Positions 1-13,800 of a DNA stretch of 35,205 bases are shown piece by piece. The translations under genes and the position numbers were made by a program. Under the pieces are notes generated by a model. It saw nothing but the letters and a program-made list of their open reading frames with translations. It did no database searches and was not told the DNA's origin. Within the stretch, counting starts at the first letter, position 1. Every line of letters begins with the position of its first letter. Origin of the DNA: Phallusia fumigata (lineage: Eukaryota; Chordata; Ascidiacea; Phlebobranchia; Ascidiidae); the NCBI GenBank assembly GCA_008931825.1, contig QXVZ01017370.1, positions 1 to 35,205 on the forward strand, given 5' to 3'.

Positions 1-1820
1 GAATCGTTCAAGGTCGCTCGACGATTACTCCGATGTGGGAACTGAAAACGACAAATCCTTTGCCGATTTGACGCCTGTTGTCATTATTAACAGCCCTACC
101 TCGAATGAACGTTGTTCCCAACAGGAAGCAGAGACAGCCCTGCTGGTACATCCGCTAGAAAGCCAAAGAATCGAAAAAGTGGTTCCAGCAGACAGGAAAA
201 CGACAGATCAAAGCAAAGAACCGAATAGCTCTAAAAGCAACAGCCTCATTGAAGACATAACAAAGGATACCGTCGCAGACGCTGTTGATTTTATAAACCG
301 CAGTTTTGAAGGTGAAAATGATTCAGTTGAATCATTGTCTTCTGAAAGTCCAGTTCCAACGACCAGAAATTTATCAAATTTCAACCTTTTTGAAAATTCA
401 TCGACATCCCAGCAGCAATACGAAGATTATCAAAGTTTGACTGCAAATTTTGTTAAAACTGATGACGACCACTCTGGCCCGCCTCAAGTGGAAAAGGCGC
501 CAACTTTTGAGGAACACGAAAGCCCGGACGCGAAAGAAAATGGCGAAAGCGACTTTAAAGAGAACAGCAACAAAGAACTTCATCGAATGAATTGTGAGCA
601 CTTTGCTCTGGCGGTGGAGTCTAACTGTGAAAGTGAGACTGAAAGTGGGTACAGCACTACCACGTTTTCGGAGCAAAAATCTGTGAAAGCTGTATCCGAC
701 AATCGGGTAACTACAGTAAACAAAACACCTCACTCATCCGACGCAAACGAGGTGTTCACAACCGAGACTTGGAAAGACGCTGATTGCAGCTTCAAGGAGG
801 CGCGAGTAAGTGAAATTGATTTCCCAAATTCAGAATGCTTACCAGAAACGAAACGTGAAACACTAAGCCTTTCCGATGATGAAAAAAATGTGGTTGACAA
901 AAATACTGCACCGTATAGGGATACTTTCGATGCATCGTTGTTTGCAGACACACCGACGTCTAAACTTGGAACTGACAAGTCGTCTTCGAGTTACAATGAG
1001 GAGTTTAAAACACCAGAAGTAAAAAGTACTTTCAACGTGCCAACAGAAGAACATGCCGAAAAAACGATTTTTAGCAACGAATGCGGGACATTACCTAAAA
1101 GCTTCTGTGAAATCAACACTTCTAAACCATGCTCGGAGAAATGTGATGCACTGGTAGTTACTGACACACAAGCTGGAAAGATTGAAAAACTGTCATCCAT
1201 TGAGGAAAGCATGGCCAACGACGAACCTGGTTTACCAAAGACCTTTGTGTCCATGGAAGAAAAGTACAAAAACAGGTTTGTCAAGGATCACTGTACCACG
1301 GAGAACATGGAACCAGACAACAAACAAGTCAAAATAGATTTTAAAGTCATTAATAAGGAGGTAACTACGCCACAAGTACAAGGTACACCAACACGAGCAC
1401 GCAAGACAAGAACTGTGCATTTCGAACAACCCCAACAACCAATAGAGAATGACATTAAACAACGCGAATCTTTTACAAAACCAAGTAAAACTACCTGTTC
1501 CATGCCGTATTCACCAACGGAAACATTACAATTATCCCAAACACCCATAGCTAAAGCTCAGGCGTCTCAATCAACAATAAACGCTGGTGAGAAACTACCT
1601 GAATCGTTCAACACACCTATCAACGCAGTTACTTTAGGACAAGGCGCCCCGAGAGCTCCGAAGAAAAATCCGATTTCGTCGAGCTTTGAAAATCGATACA
1701 AAGACTTGGACAAGAAAATCGACCGCATTTTGAACTCGACTGTGTCGCCGACAAAGCAAACAACAAGGGGATTGGACTCGCGAACTGGGAAGAACAGACT
1801 GGGGGACCTACGACGGTCAC
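1..1820 (+). CDS. Gene 1, large disordered exon (partial)
   Basis: This exon is open from the left edge and has no start inside the window. It encodes about 606 residues rich in S, T, E, D, K and N with no globular domain, so it is probably intrinsically disordered. The last third turns basic (RARKTRTVHF) and is followed by a short helical-looking stretch (YKDLDKKIDRIL) just before the exon end. The donor is chosen at 1820 (TCAC then gtgagg) because it leaves one base, which matches the acceptor at 2381. The same frame stays open to 1966, but using gtatta at 1826 would break phase. Minus-strand ORFs over this exon are shadows. Confidence 0.85.
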
Positions 1821-4800
1821 GTGAGGTATTACGTCACAGCGTTTCGACTCATTGTTGCAACCCGGAGGAAACTGCTGTGGAGACGAAAGGCGCCTGCCAC
1901 GTTACGAGAAGAAACATTTTCTTTGAAGAAACTCGCTCGGAAGAGGAAAGCGGTACAGGTTATTGATTGTCTGATTAAAAATAGGAAAATCGTTTTGGCA
2001 GGTTTAATTTAAATATTAAGACTGCGGTTTTAAGTTATTATATCGACACATACGCTGCTTGCTTGCAGGGTTTGCAAAATGGAAAACAACGCCTTATTTA
2101 ATTACTTAGTAGCCCTATTTTACGTGTAGAAATAGCCTTAGACTATTCAGAACACCTTTGAAAGGTAGTTATGGTAAAACTGTATTCGGTCAACCATTGA
2201 TAGTAGCAAGGCCGTAATTTCTTTTATATTCGTCGTAATAAGGCTAATTAATAGAGTGTGGCCTTGACTCTCTTATGCCGCTTATACAGTAAAAGTATTT
2301 TGCAAAGAGAGCCTACATGCGCTGGTGTGCAGCTTAATCTGGACCTCTTAGTTAAGCCTTAAAATCGATTTGATAAACAGGTGCAACCGCTGTGTCGGTA
2401 CGAAGTGAAAAAATTGCCAAGTCTGTGGATGAACTAGTAGACGACACAGCAGTGAAGTTAGGCGAACAATTCCTCTCATCAGCGTCCCCGGAAATGTCAA
2501 GTGCCGCAGCAGACCTACAGGTAAGCCCCAATTTATGTTCTGAATTACCATTCCTGTGTTATGGCGTTCTTAGAGCATTAAACATTTTCGAACGTCCAAG
2601 CGTGCCTTTTCCCGTTCGTCGCGTCATTGTGAAGTTGATATTTGTTGCAGATTTTTGTGTTAATTTTTTTTACATCTTGGGAGTTTGGCTTGTTGTCAAA
2701 CGGTAACAGATAGCGGTTTTTGTAAAACCTTTTTGTCACACCTGAACGATAAAAAGGCCATTTTTATAGCGTTGAGTATGTATAAGGATGGAAGTACAGT
2801 ACGGTACACAGCAAAATTCATTAAAAGGTACAGTATTGTACGCTCTTCTTATCGAGGTATGTGGCACGCACAACTCAATACGTACCTTGCTGCCGTCATT
2901 GGGCGTGTAGCTCAAGTTTAAGGCATTGGCTGTGAAACGTATTGGTGCAAAAATCCATGTATACCAAGTTACAAACGAACTTGATAATGATGCAGGCTAA
3001 AGGCCACGTTTTTGAGGACGACGCCGTTTCAAGCGTTACAAAGGCTCTTCAATCGATCAAACTCAATCTTAAACGGGAGAAGGAAAGCGCTGTCAAGTTG
3101 CAGGAAAATGTCATAAAAAGTAGGCAGAGGATAGCAGATCTCGATTGCTTGGATTTGGCTGACTCATTGTTAGAGGTGACTAAAGTGTTTTTGGTTTTCA
3201 TGTTTAACTCCCTTTAGTTTGTGTTTGGGTGGAGTTGAATTTATTTCGCTGGGTGAAAGTAGTCATAGCGACACGGTACCACTAACACAATCAAGTCGGA
3301 GACGGCTTCGCAACGTTAAAACGTTATAAAGCGAAAAACAATTGGTGGGTAGAGGTTAAAGGCGCTGCAGCTACACCGTTTAAAATTGACCTTAGAAAAT
3401 TCATCACAATGAATTACAATAAAGTTTCCGGAAACATACTGTATATATATATTTTTAAATAAAAATACATAGTTTTTAAAAACAAGTGAAGAAGTTTTTA
3501 ACCCTCCAGCGACCTCCTGAATGTGTGGAATGGCTTCTTGTGTAAACAAAACCTACTGCGCCCACGAGCGGTCAAATATTAAAAACTTTTGGTCGCTAGA
3601 CGCCGCCAGCAATCAAACCGGCACATTATTTCAGTTATTTTGAAATTCTGCCCTATATCTTACCTCGTATGGCCGACAATAGATTCAACCGATTAAACTT
3701 CTATAAGAACAACATCAAGACATTCCCAACTAAACATTCTAATCAAGTCCATTGCTGGCAAATAATTTTGACATTACTCTGCGGTAGAAACTAATCCGGT
3801 GCACCGTAATATTTTGTTATGAGCGAAACGTAAAAACTTAATCGAAAGAGATATACCGGAAAAATAAATACGATATTTTAAATTGTTTGGTGTTTTGAAT
3901 ACTTTGTGTTGGTCCGTCGTTATAAGTAGGGTGTGGTGGTATAATGTGTAACGTTATGAAACGCTGCGTAAAATTCAATGCATAGATTTCGTCTTTGTAA
4001 TCGCATGATACTGTAGCAGGTACACATTGTAATGCAAACCTTTCGACAATCGCTGTGGTCATCATCAGTCCACTTAAGCTTAATAAAGTTCTTGGACTAG
4101 CGAGTTTAACCCATATAGGCCGCACTATGTACTGTACCAAGATTAAAACAACAAAAACGTAGGCTGGGTTGTATCAACACTTTAAAACCGAATTCCGGCG
4201 TTCAAACGAGGACCGTTGGCGTCTGGCCGACTTCTTACAATCGATTATTGTTGTTTTGATATGAGTTTTTGAATATCAATTCGCCGGTCATCAGAGAGTC
4301 AGTCCGATCTTAGCAGATGTGATGCTGGTTATGGGTTGGTAAGGTTATCGGGGTTGTATCCCGAAAAAGATAGTTTGAGGTATGGATCGCCGTCGTTACA
4401 AAGAAGGCCGCATTTGCAGTGAGGTAATTATTGCTTTTTATAAGTGTTTAAGTTTTCTTTCAGAATTTGTTCAACAAATTGGAAACAAACTGCGTTTTAT
4501 TTGAAAGCGCACTGGTTCTGAATAGCTTTATTTTCGAATTATTATAAAGTTTTTGCCCAAACAGTTTGATATATGACAGCTACAAAACGTAATTTTTGCA
4601 TAATTTTTCGGTTAAACGTCAAATTTGCTATGTACATGAATAAATCTAAGCACAACGAGTTCTTAACATGGGGTAAACGCTTATCCCGTTTCGTCAATCC
4701 GTTTTTACCAGTTCACAATGTCAGTCTTAATTAACCCGCACAACAATACGCCAACTATCGAATTAAAATCTCCAATACCGTTAAACTATCTAACCGTTAG

Positions 4801-7800
4801 CGTCACTTAACCGCGATTACTGGTAGATCTTCATTGTTGTTACATAGTTGCTACCAATTACCCAGCACCAGTGGTGGCGATACGACTTTTAGTGCCTGGT
4901 GTGTGTTGTGTTGCCTATGCCGATTTCAAACATTCCGCCAACGGACCGAGGACCTCTCAGCCAACCACTTTCAGCCGTGCTCCCTGCTTGCGCGCAGTCA
5001 CTTTCGAACCCGCGGTTTTGATCTGCACTGTAGTACTCCCATAGTAAGGCCTCGACTGTCTGTGCCTAGCTGCAAGCTGCGTTTCTGGTACTAGAGAACT
5101 GTGTAGCCTTGGATAACTTCGAGTTTTAGGCAAGAAAGGGTCGTAACTATGGTTGGAAACGGTTGGGACGTTTGGTAAGTGTTAGGTCAAGGCTTTTACT
5201 AGATATTGCAATAACTACATTTTGTGTCGGCCTATGTACAGGGCTTTACGTACAACAGAGAACTGCAGTGTTGTTAGTGCGCGCAAAATAGTGATAGCTG
5301 CTGGTGTATATGAGCGATGGGGATATCGACAGGGCGCTTTAAAATAAGTTTTTTATTTTATGGTTGGAACTGCAACGTTAGCAGCATTCGAATTTTCATC
5401 GCAAGTATTTCAGGGATAAGAATTTAATCACCTAATGTGCGAACCAATTCGTTGTACCAAATTCGGCATCGTGCCTGTTAATGATAACGCGCTTCCAAAC
5501 CTAATACATAGAAATTACGGAAGGGCTTTGCCAACTGTGTCTACAGAAGGGCACTGATGTACCACGTAAAGAATTTACATTATACAGAACAAAAAACGGC
5601 TTTAATGGGAGTTTCTCGCAAAAAAAATGCACAACAGAATTTTTAATTCGTTATCTGTTCCTGGTTCCCTGGCGTACAAAATCATCTACGGTTTGGTTAA
5701 ACGTGTTGACAGTTATCGTTCCTGATAATGTTTTCGGGCATTATTTGGGAAACGTGTTACTTCGCTCGCGAAGTCGAAGTATTGCATGTCAAAAGGCATT
5801 TTACCCACGTGTGTCCTAAAAAGTCGCGTCTGATTTTTGTTTTGCACCAGACACTTTTTTAGCAAGTTTCAAATCAGCGTGTGTATAAAGCAGATAGGTT
5901 ACCTAACTGAGGCCAGAGCTTATTTAATTTAATTTCACCGGAGTAGTTACCCTGACATATTTCCAGGACTTAGTCTTGTTTCTTTACTTTCTTTACGTGC
6001 AAGAGCCCCTTTGGCTGATCCCACCAACGTCCCCCCACCCCAGTCGAATTTCTCACAATGCGCCTCACTCTCTTGTCAGTCCCTGTCACATAACGCCTTG
6101 TAATGACGGTGTAGCAGCAGCGCATTCCACCTTGATCCACCAATTGTGCCCTTCATTTTTTTCGCGCCTTATAACGTCTCAACGTTTCGCAGCTATTTCC
6201 GGCTTGGTGATCGTTTGAGTGAAATTGGGTCGCTATTATTTCCCTCACCGAGCGAAATAAACTCAAACTCAACTTACACCAAGACTCAATTAAGCATGGA
6301 CTTGGAAGTCGAAAGCCTATGTTCAACTTTATTCGTGACTCAAGCAGTAGTGGCTTGTTTCAAAGGGTCCGTATTTTCGCAGAAGAAAATACCATCAAGC
6401 ATGGATGCAATGGGAGACAAACCGGGATCATCAAAAGTCCGAACCCTGGAGGAGGTTGTGATTCTGCTGAAGAAACACGTCCAGCAGAGGGAGCTGGAAA
6501 TCAATGTGCTCGGCAAACAGCTGAACGAATCCAATGCCAGGATTAAGAAGATGGAGAAGAAGCTGAACGAGAAAAGCCTGGTAGGCAAATAGAATAAATT
6601 TCGGTAGTTCATGGCTTTCTATAGTCTCAACAAAAATATACAAGCCAGTATCAAGAACTCTTGATGACAACAAAAGCGTTTGTCGAACGAAAAAAGTGTT
6701 TTACACACCAGAAAATTGCCGTGTGAGAAAAAACGACACTGTACCACCCACTTTTCCTAGCACGGGTAACGTCTAAAGTTCACTCAGCTGGTTCCAACAA
6801 TGTCCTCCAGTCGTGTTTCTCAATGCGTCATGCCTAACTTTCTTTCTTGAGCCCCCATCACGTAACGCCTTGTGCAATGCAGCCTTGACCCACCAATCAT
6901 GCCCTTCACTTTTTTGGGGCCCAAATATAACGTCCAAACGCTGCGCAACTATTTCCGGCCAGGTGGTAGATTTAGTGCAATTGTGTCGCTATGATTCCTT
7001 TCACCAAGCGAAATAAACTCAACTCAACGACACCACTATGCCGGTAACACCTTCATAAATATTCTTTTTGTTCTGTGGTGGTTTCACGTTGAAAAATGAG
7101 TTACGATGGGGGAAGATTCTATTTGAATAAGAACTGATGATGCCATTTCTTTGGCGAAATCGATTATTTTACTCGCAATAAGAAATACACAGACTGATTT
7201 GAGTGTGCTGCAAGCTTCAGCCCTATTATAGTTTATCCGAAACTGCAATCGTCTGTATTAAGCACCCGTGGTTCAGGACGATTTCTGTACTAATGCACCT
7301 TTGATACGATGGGGAAGGATGCAGGGGGTCGGGTATAATTTGCTTGTATTTTTTTTTTAATTTTTGGTTTATACACTTTTATGATACGCATGACATCCCC
7401 GACGGGATATGGTTGTGGTTTGTGTAAAACACGGCCGCAGGAATTTAGATTCGAGCTTCAAAATATTTCGAGCAATTGTTCCCTCCCTAAGCATGACGTA
7501 CATATCAGTTAGCTGTTACTGTTGGCCAACGCGTTGCCACCAAAATAAAAATATTAACTGCCAGAGAACTTGTATGTAGTGAATGCATTTTATTGCAAAC
7601 ATTTCCACAATCGCTGTCGTCATTATCAGTGCATGATAACCGGAAGTTTAAAACCGTGCTTTATATATGCAAGTAAGGAGAAAAGGAAAACGTGACGCAA
7701 TTCGTTACCACTTGTTCAAGTTTTAACTGTACGTTTGGTTTTGCAGGACGAATACCGCATGAAAGGCTTGCAGCAGGACAAGGACGATTTGTACAAAAGA

Positions 7801-10800
7801 CTGAACGACCTGCTCAACGACAGAGATCATCTACAGGTAAACATAACTACCAATAGTTTGCTATGCTTCAGAACCACAAAATCTACAGGTTTAGCAACGA
7901 AGCTTTGGCAAAAAAATAACCATTCTGGACGTGGATAACATTCAGTCCAGTGTTAGACTTGGACTTATTGAAATCTTTAAATCGTGAGGCATAATGGACT
8001 CGACCGAGAAGCAATTGTATAACTTAAGGAGAGGAATTTCCACTTATTAGTTAAGTTCTCACGTGTATTTCTTTTTAGGTAGATCAGTTGTTCCACACCT
8101 TTTAGTGTAACACTTCCTGTCTAGTAGGCAAGGGAATCAAAAGTTACAAAAAAAACTTTTAAAAAGGTTGGGAACCACTGCCCTAAGCTATAGCGTATTT
8201 AGCTTGTAATTAGAAAGCTGTAGAACAGTTCCTAACCGCGGTTTAGCATTGCCGCTCATGGTCCGGGCCACATGTTAATAAGTTTTCCTGACACATTTTC
8301 AGACAAAAATCGGCAAAATCACTCGTCAGAAGGAAGACGCCGAGGTTGCCACGAAAAAGGCGAAGGAAGATTTGCAGCTCGAGAAAGACCGACGTCACAT
8401 CCTGTCGAAATCAGCTGATCGATATCCGGAAGACGACAAACGTCATTCTCGTAAGCAAATCAACTCCTCGTCTATATGATACATAAATCACTGTTTACCT
8501 CAGTTAGGCATGGCCTAATTGTTTATTTTTTCCTTCGTGTGCAAAAATAGGCTCTGATGCAGTGATTCTAATCCTTTTTTCTTGTCGGTACCCTATTGAA
8601 ATCACCATTCATTTCTCGTACACCTTTCTATACTTTCGGAAAGAAATTTTTATTCTTATGTTCAAAAAAAAAGACCATACTAGACCTTCTACCTCTTAGG
8701 GCAGTGGTTCCCATCTGGGGAGGAATTTGATGAGATGGAGTAGGAACTTCCCCCTCATAGTTAAGTTACTCATGATAAGTGTATTATTTTTAGGTGGACC
8801 AGTGGTTTTTTTAGGTGGACCAGTGGTTCCAAACCTTGTAATGATGCTTAATTATATCACTCAATAAACTTCCAAAATAACAAACGGGGGAATGCATGAA
8901 AAAAGGTTGGGAACCACTGCTTTGGGGGGGATACCACTTGTTAAGAATCCCTATGGGTTTTCTGATCCATGTAGAGCTGCTTTTATGCTCTATTTCAGTG
9001 ATTTTCTACAGTTTGTTCACCGTATTCTGCACCACATCCCCTCGCTACGAAACCAAATTAGTTTTTTTTAAATCCAAGATAATGTACATAGAGGTGGTGA
9101 GAAACATACTCAGGTGCAATAGCACTAGTGAAGCACGTTAAGTTTTGTCATTTTCGCTATGAAGTATTTAAGTTGTCCCTTTTGGAGGGTGCCTTTGCGA
9201 GTCACTGCATTTAATAATGTCATATTTCAAATTTATTGTTATTTTTTAGAACGAAAAATACGAAACATCTTTTCGAACGAAAAATACAAATTAAACCGCA
9301 AACGTATGCGACCAACTTTGTTCGTTTCAAACCTGGCAATCTTTTTGGTCTAAAAACATAAACAAAGCGGCTTTTTAACACCGGAACACTTCCTGACTAG
9401 GGCCAGTCACTACTATTTGCTACACCGTAAATCCGACACTCTCACATTCTGTAAACAGCCACCACTCGTCGCGCACTCGTCAGTTTAAAGTAGTGTTGCC
9501 GTCTCTGCCACTTCACCACCCGCCCTACGCAGCCGAATCTTCATTTACTGACCGAACAAAACCTTTTTCGCGTGTCACATTCACTGCTTAGCCCCATATT
9601 AAGCGGGTTACCAAACCAGCTTCGAGTAGTCAACCATGACAAAGGTTGTTTTTAAGTGCCTGGCGCAGATGAGAGCTTCGTTTGACTGCACGAAGCGTGG
9701 TCGTAAACCCGCTTCACGCATGGTGGCTGTTCATGTTATCGACAACAACCCCTTTAAAAGTAAAACTCGACCTACCATTAAGTCACTGTCGTTTGAGAAA
9801 AACTTGGTATTTATCGCCAACCTGGCCTGTCCTTTTGAAACAGGTCCAAATTCCCTAAGCCCTTCAGCGAACAAGCACTTGAGATTGAAGTGCCGGCACC
9901 AGTAGTTGTAGAATTCGTTTCTTTTTCGCTTTGTTTAAATACGGTTGCCTGTGTCGAATGTGCAGGTAGTTGTAATGGACTTTTGCTGTTGCTAACGCAC
10001 AAGCCGGGGATGTGTTATGGTTGTTTGTGAGTGGTGGAAGCGTATGCATTTTAGTTTCAGTTGGTAGTGCGCCAGCCCAAGGGCACGATTCTTTCATGGG
10101 TTCGAATCTCACTGCAGGCTGGCCTAGCCTTGCTGCACATGAATCTTGATTGCCTGGCTCCTAATTCGACTTAGTATTAGGGCGAATTTTTAGTTAAAAT
10201 TCTGTTCAAGAATTTGCAATTTGGTTTTATGATTAGATTTTAGGATTTTAGAAGTCACTGTAACTTTATTGACATGTTTTAAGCTTTTGGCTTAACGCGC
10301 CACATCTATGAACTCATTTTGGAAAGCTGTTGAAAGCCAAATAGGTCAAGAAACATATGTATTTCAGATTTGAAACGTTAGAAACGTTTTTAGGGTAGCC
10401 ATCAAAACCAGTTTAGAAAAGAAAATTTTCAGACAATAGCAGAAGGCTAAGTGATATGTAGATATTGGCGGAACTTGTTTTGGTGATATGTGTCTTTTAT
10501 GGCATTAACCGTCTGTAAGTCAAGTCAAGGATAATTATCTAACTTGTCAGTGCCTTGTTTTCCTAGCAACCGCCGGTTACGTACCCACAAAACGCCCAAA
10601 TATGCGTTACATTCACTTTCCTATAACCCCCGACGTTCAATGTGCGACCACATAACCATAGCGGCGATAACAAACGCCGGCTCATTGTGTCGCGCCACAA
10701 CGTAACAATGCCGCTTGTTTAGCCGCCAACAAAACACAATAAAGTTGTTCCTTTTCGTTGAAGTCCCAACCAATGGAAACGATAACACAAAGCGAATTGA

Positions 10801-13800
10801 GAAAGCGTGAAATTTCATACGGATGCTAGTTTGACGAACCGCTGGCACTGAGAAGCAGAGTTTTGTGTGCTGAAGGCGTCATTTTCAAACCCTTGCATTC
10901 GTTACAGTGTGAGAGATTTGCTTGGTGGTTAGTTTTGTGTGTTTGAACTGCTGTTAGCTAAAAAAGGAATATGACTGCGCAACAAAAGGTATGTAATGTT
11001 GACATAGCTTTTTCAAACATTATGCTGTATTTGGAGTATTCCTGTTGGACTTGTACATGAAACAAATTATAATTTAGTAACTCAAATATTTAATGAAATA
11101 CGACGTAAAACAGGTGCACAGCCAATATTACCTCTATTCATCGCCTTAAAATTGCAAACTATTGTATTAGTGGCAGTGTGATTTTCTTGTAGTGAAAGCA
11201 ACTTTTAACCCCCTTTACTTCGTCAAATCTGCAGTAAAATTTTCCAGTCAACAAAATATCGAAAAAAACGGTACATACCCTTTTTCAGAGTGCATTAAAG
11301 GCCCAACACTATCATGTATATATTTGCTAAACACGGCGTGTAAATGTGGCTAACAACGAGCTCCGTGGTTGCTATTCAAAACGCCGGTCATGTAATCTTG
11401 TTATCAAACAAAGAGACCCGTGTAACCGTCGAATCCTCGCTTTGTTTCTATCCACGGCCTCGCTTTATTCGGGCTTGCGAGTTTGAATTGAGGGCGGCGC
11501 GAATTAAGTTAGCGACTGTGCCGATTTGAAACATGATTGGATCGCAAATTGGTTCCTTTTTGCAACCTGGATGTTTTATAAATAGAAAAGTCGTACTTTG
11601 TGCGTTTTTATTACTGTTTTGTGTTTAAAAGCAGCCAAGACGACCCAAAATATGACGTTAAAGCCATGTTGTAATATTTGGGTCACATTTTATGCATGCA
11701 AAATCACTACAGAAGATCAACAGGAAATAGTTATTCCTAATAATGTCTTTAACAATGCCCCTAAACACATAATACACGAAAAAGTGGTTGAATAGTTACA
11801 CACAGACATCAAATGCGGATTCCCAACTTAGCGATTCCAGTAGTTTAAGCCACTTTATCAAGAAAATTATCGGCTTAGCCGCCCCGCAGCGTTTAAGCAG
11901 CTGTTTTTCAACCCCCAACCAACGCACAGCCCATGTCAAAGGAAATATTTTCGCCCAATTATAAGCGCTTTCATCAGGACGAACACTCAAAAGACAGACA
12001 TGTCCTTGACAAGGTGAAACGACTCAATCGTTGAAGGCCACCTTTAAAATTCATGTCAAACTTAAAAGCAACTGATTTTAAAGTTCAAAAAGGGAGCATT
12101 GGGGTTATTTGCGCCCAATAGAGGTTGAAAAAGATCATCTAGTCTAAGGATTGGATTTCTTGAGTGTATTAATACACAATACAATACAGTATATTGGTAT
12201 ATCGCCAAGAACAATGGTTAAGGTTGCAGTTTAACACGTTGAAAACGATACCTGGCATTGTGTGTTAATTTCCACAACCTTTTAACATCGAAAACGCACA
12301 CCTGCGTTCCCCTATTTAATTTCAATACCAACATGGACATGTACAACCCGCATAAGACCGCCAAGTCTTGTCTACAGCGCAATATAGGTCGGGATTTTTA
12401 AGAGCATTTTTGAGTCGAGCCTTCGCGTCATCGATTTGTTGATCTAAGTTTCGACGGTTGGAAGTTTGGTTTGTGCGACATGGTGCGTGTTCGGACTTGT
12501 AGCAAAACATACGCGCCGCCGCGCACATGCCGATAATATGCGCGTTTTCAAACTCGACGATATCTCTCTGCGGTCTTGTGAAATGTAACGGTTAGTGGTG
12601 TGGTAAAACGCGTACTGAATGCCTAAGTAACATTTCGAAGCACATTCTGACGTTTAACATGAATCCTTTTAGGGAACATTTGCCTACCTAACATCAGGTA
12701 TATAAGGGTTTCTCGCCTATGTATACAGTTGGATTTTAACACAAAGCCGTTATGTTAGTGGGTCACAATAGACATTGCCATGTTTCTATAATACTGTGAG
12801 TTACAGCGTTCAAATATTCGTGGCATGGTTTTGTGCCAGACCCTGTTCAACACATCGCAGAAACCACAGCAAATAAACTAGTGCGAGTAAACCAAATAAA
12901 TAACACGTTTCATCGCGTCGTTTTAAAATTGCCTCCAAACACGCGCGTGACGTCATCACTCATGTTTACCAGCCCATTTCCAGCAAGCTTTGAAGGTCGA
13001 GGATATGTAAAGCTATTCCATTCCCTTAGCGGCGCTTTCCCATAGCCCGCTGTGCTGCTGAATAGGCGACCCAAGACTACTGGGAAACCGCGTAGAGGCA
13101 TGATTTATTGTCTGCTGGTTGTAGTTAACGATTAACCCAGATTCGCCGGTCGTGATTCGCGTCGTCATTTGCCGCTTATTTGTGTGTACATGCGTTTGGA
13201 TTCGCAACTTTTGAAATCCCGATAGCTGTGCGACGATGCTCAGAGCAGAGATTAGATAACTGTTGAGTGTTTGACCGCAATTTGGACTCTAGTTGACTTT
13301 TCGACGTTTTGAAGCATTTATTTGGTTGGACTTTTGTATTATGTGCAGCGAAATGGATTCCCTTGACTACAGCCTACACAGTAATGTTGATGATTTCGGT
13401 TAGTAAACTTGACTTGGTTGAAATGATAATTTAATACAGGTTGTTGAGCTGACAATATAAGGTCTTGACGTTGGTACTGGTAGTATGAAATGGAGTTGTT
13501 TTACCTGTAACTGTATTTTAACACCAAAAGTCTGTTATGAATGCAGCGGATAGTTCAAATTTGTTTCTGATAAAGATGATTGCACATCATTGCCGTAGTT
13601 AACTGCATGAAGCTCGCTCAGGAACCGGCTTAAAACTCTTATCTAATCTATATAACCGCTTCGAACCGTTGGTTTGAAAAATATATCCGCAAATAGGGAA
13701 AATAGTTTACAGAAATTACTTCGTAAAATCTTAACGTATTAACGATATTGATATTACCATTATCACTGACATACACTTATATTGATACTCACATAAGTGA

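Larger units (their letters stand above)
3176..6382 (+). other. Large intron of gene 1
   Basis: This stretch runs from a gtgact donor to the acceptor at 6382. It contains family A repeats (3230-3385, 6003-6267) and one family C copy (4024-4078). I see no convincing exon; the ORFs present are short and have no recognisable domain. Confidence 0.6.

Noticed and set aside
398..1820. Several minus-strand ORFs under the first exon of gene 1
   Set aside because: They overlap a 1.8 kb plus-strand coding exon, have no domains and are typical antisense shadows.
1821..2012. Continuation of the first exon's frame to 1966, and an overlapping ORF to 2012
   Set aside because: Splicing at 1820 gives a good donor and matches the acceptor at 2381; the continuation has no supporting features.
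4834..5094. 86-codon plus-strand ORF in the gene 1 intron
   Set aside because: Low-similarity cysteine/serine-rich reading, no domain, no splice sites in phase with neighbouring exons.
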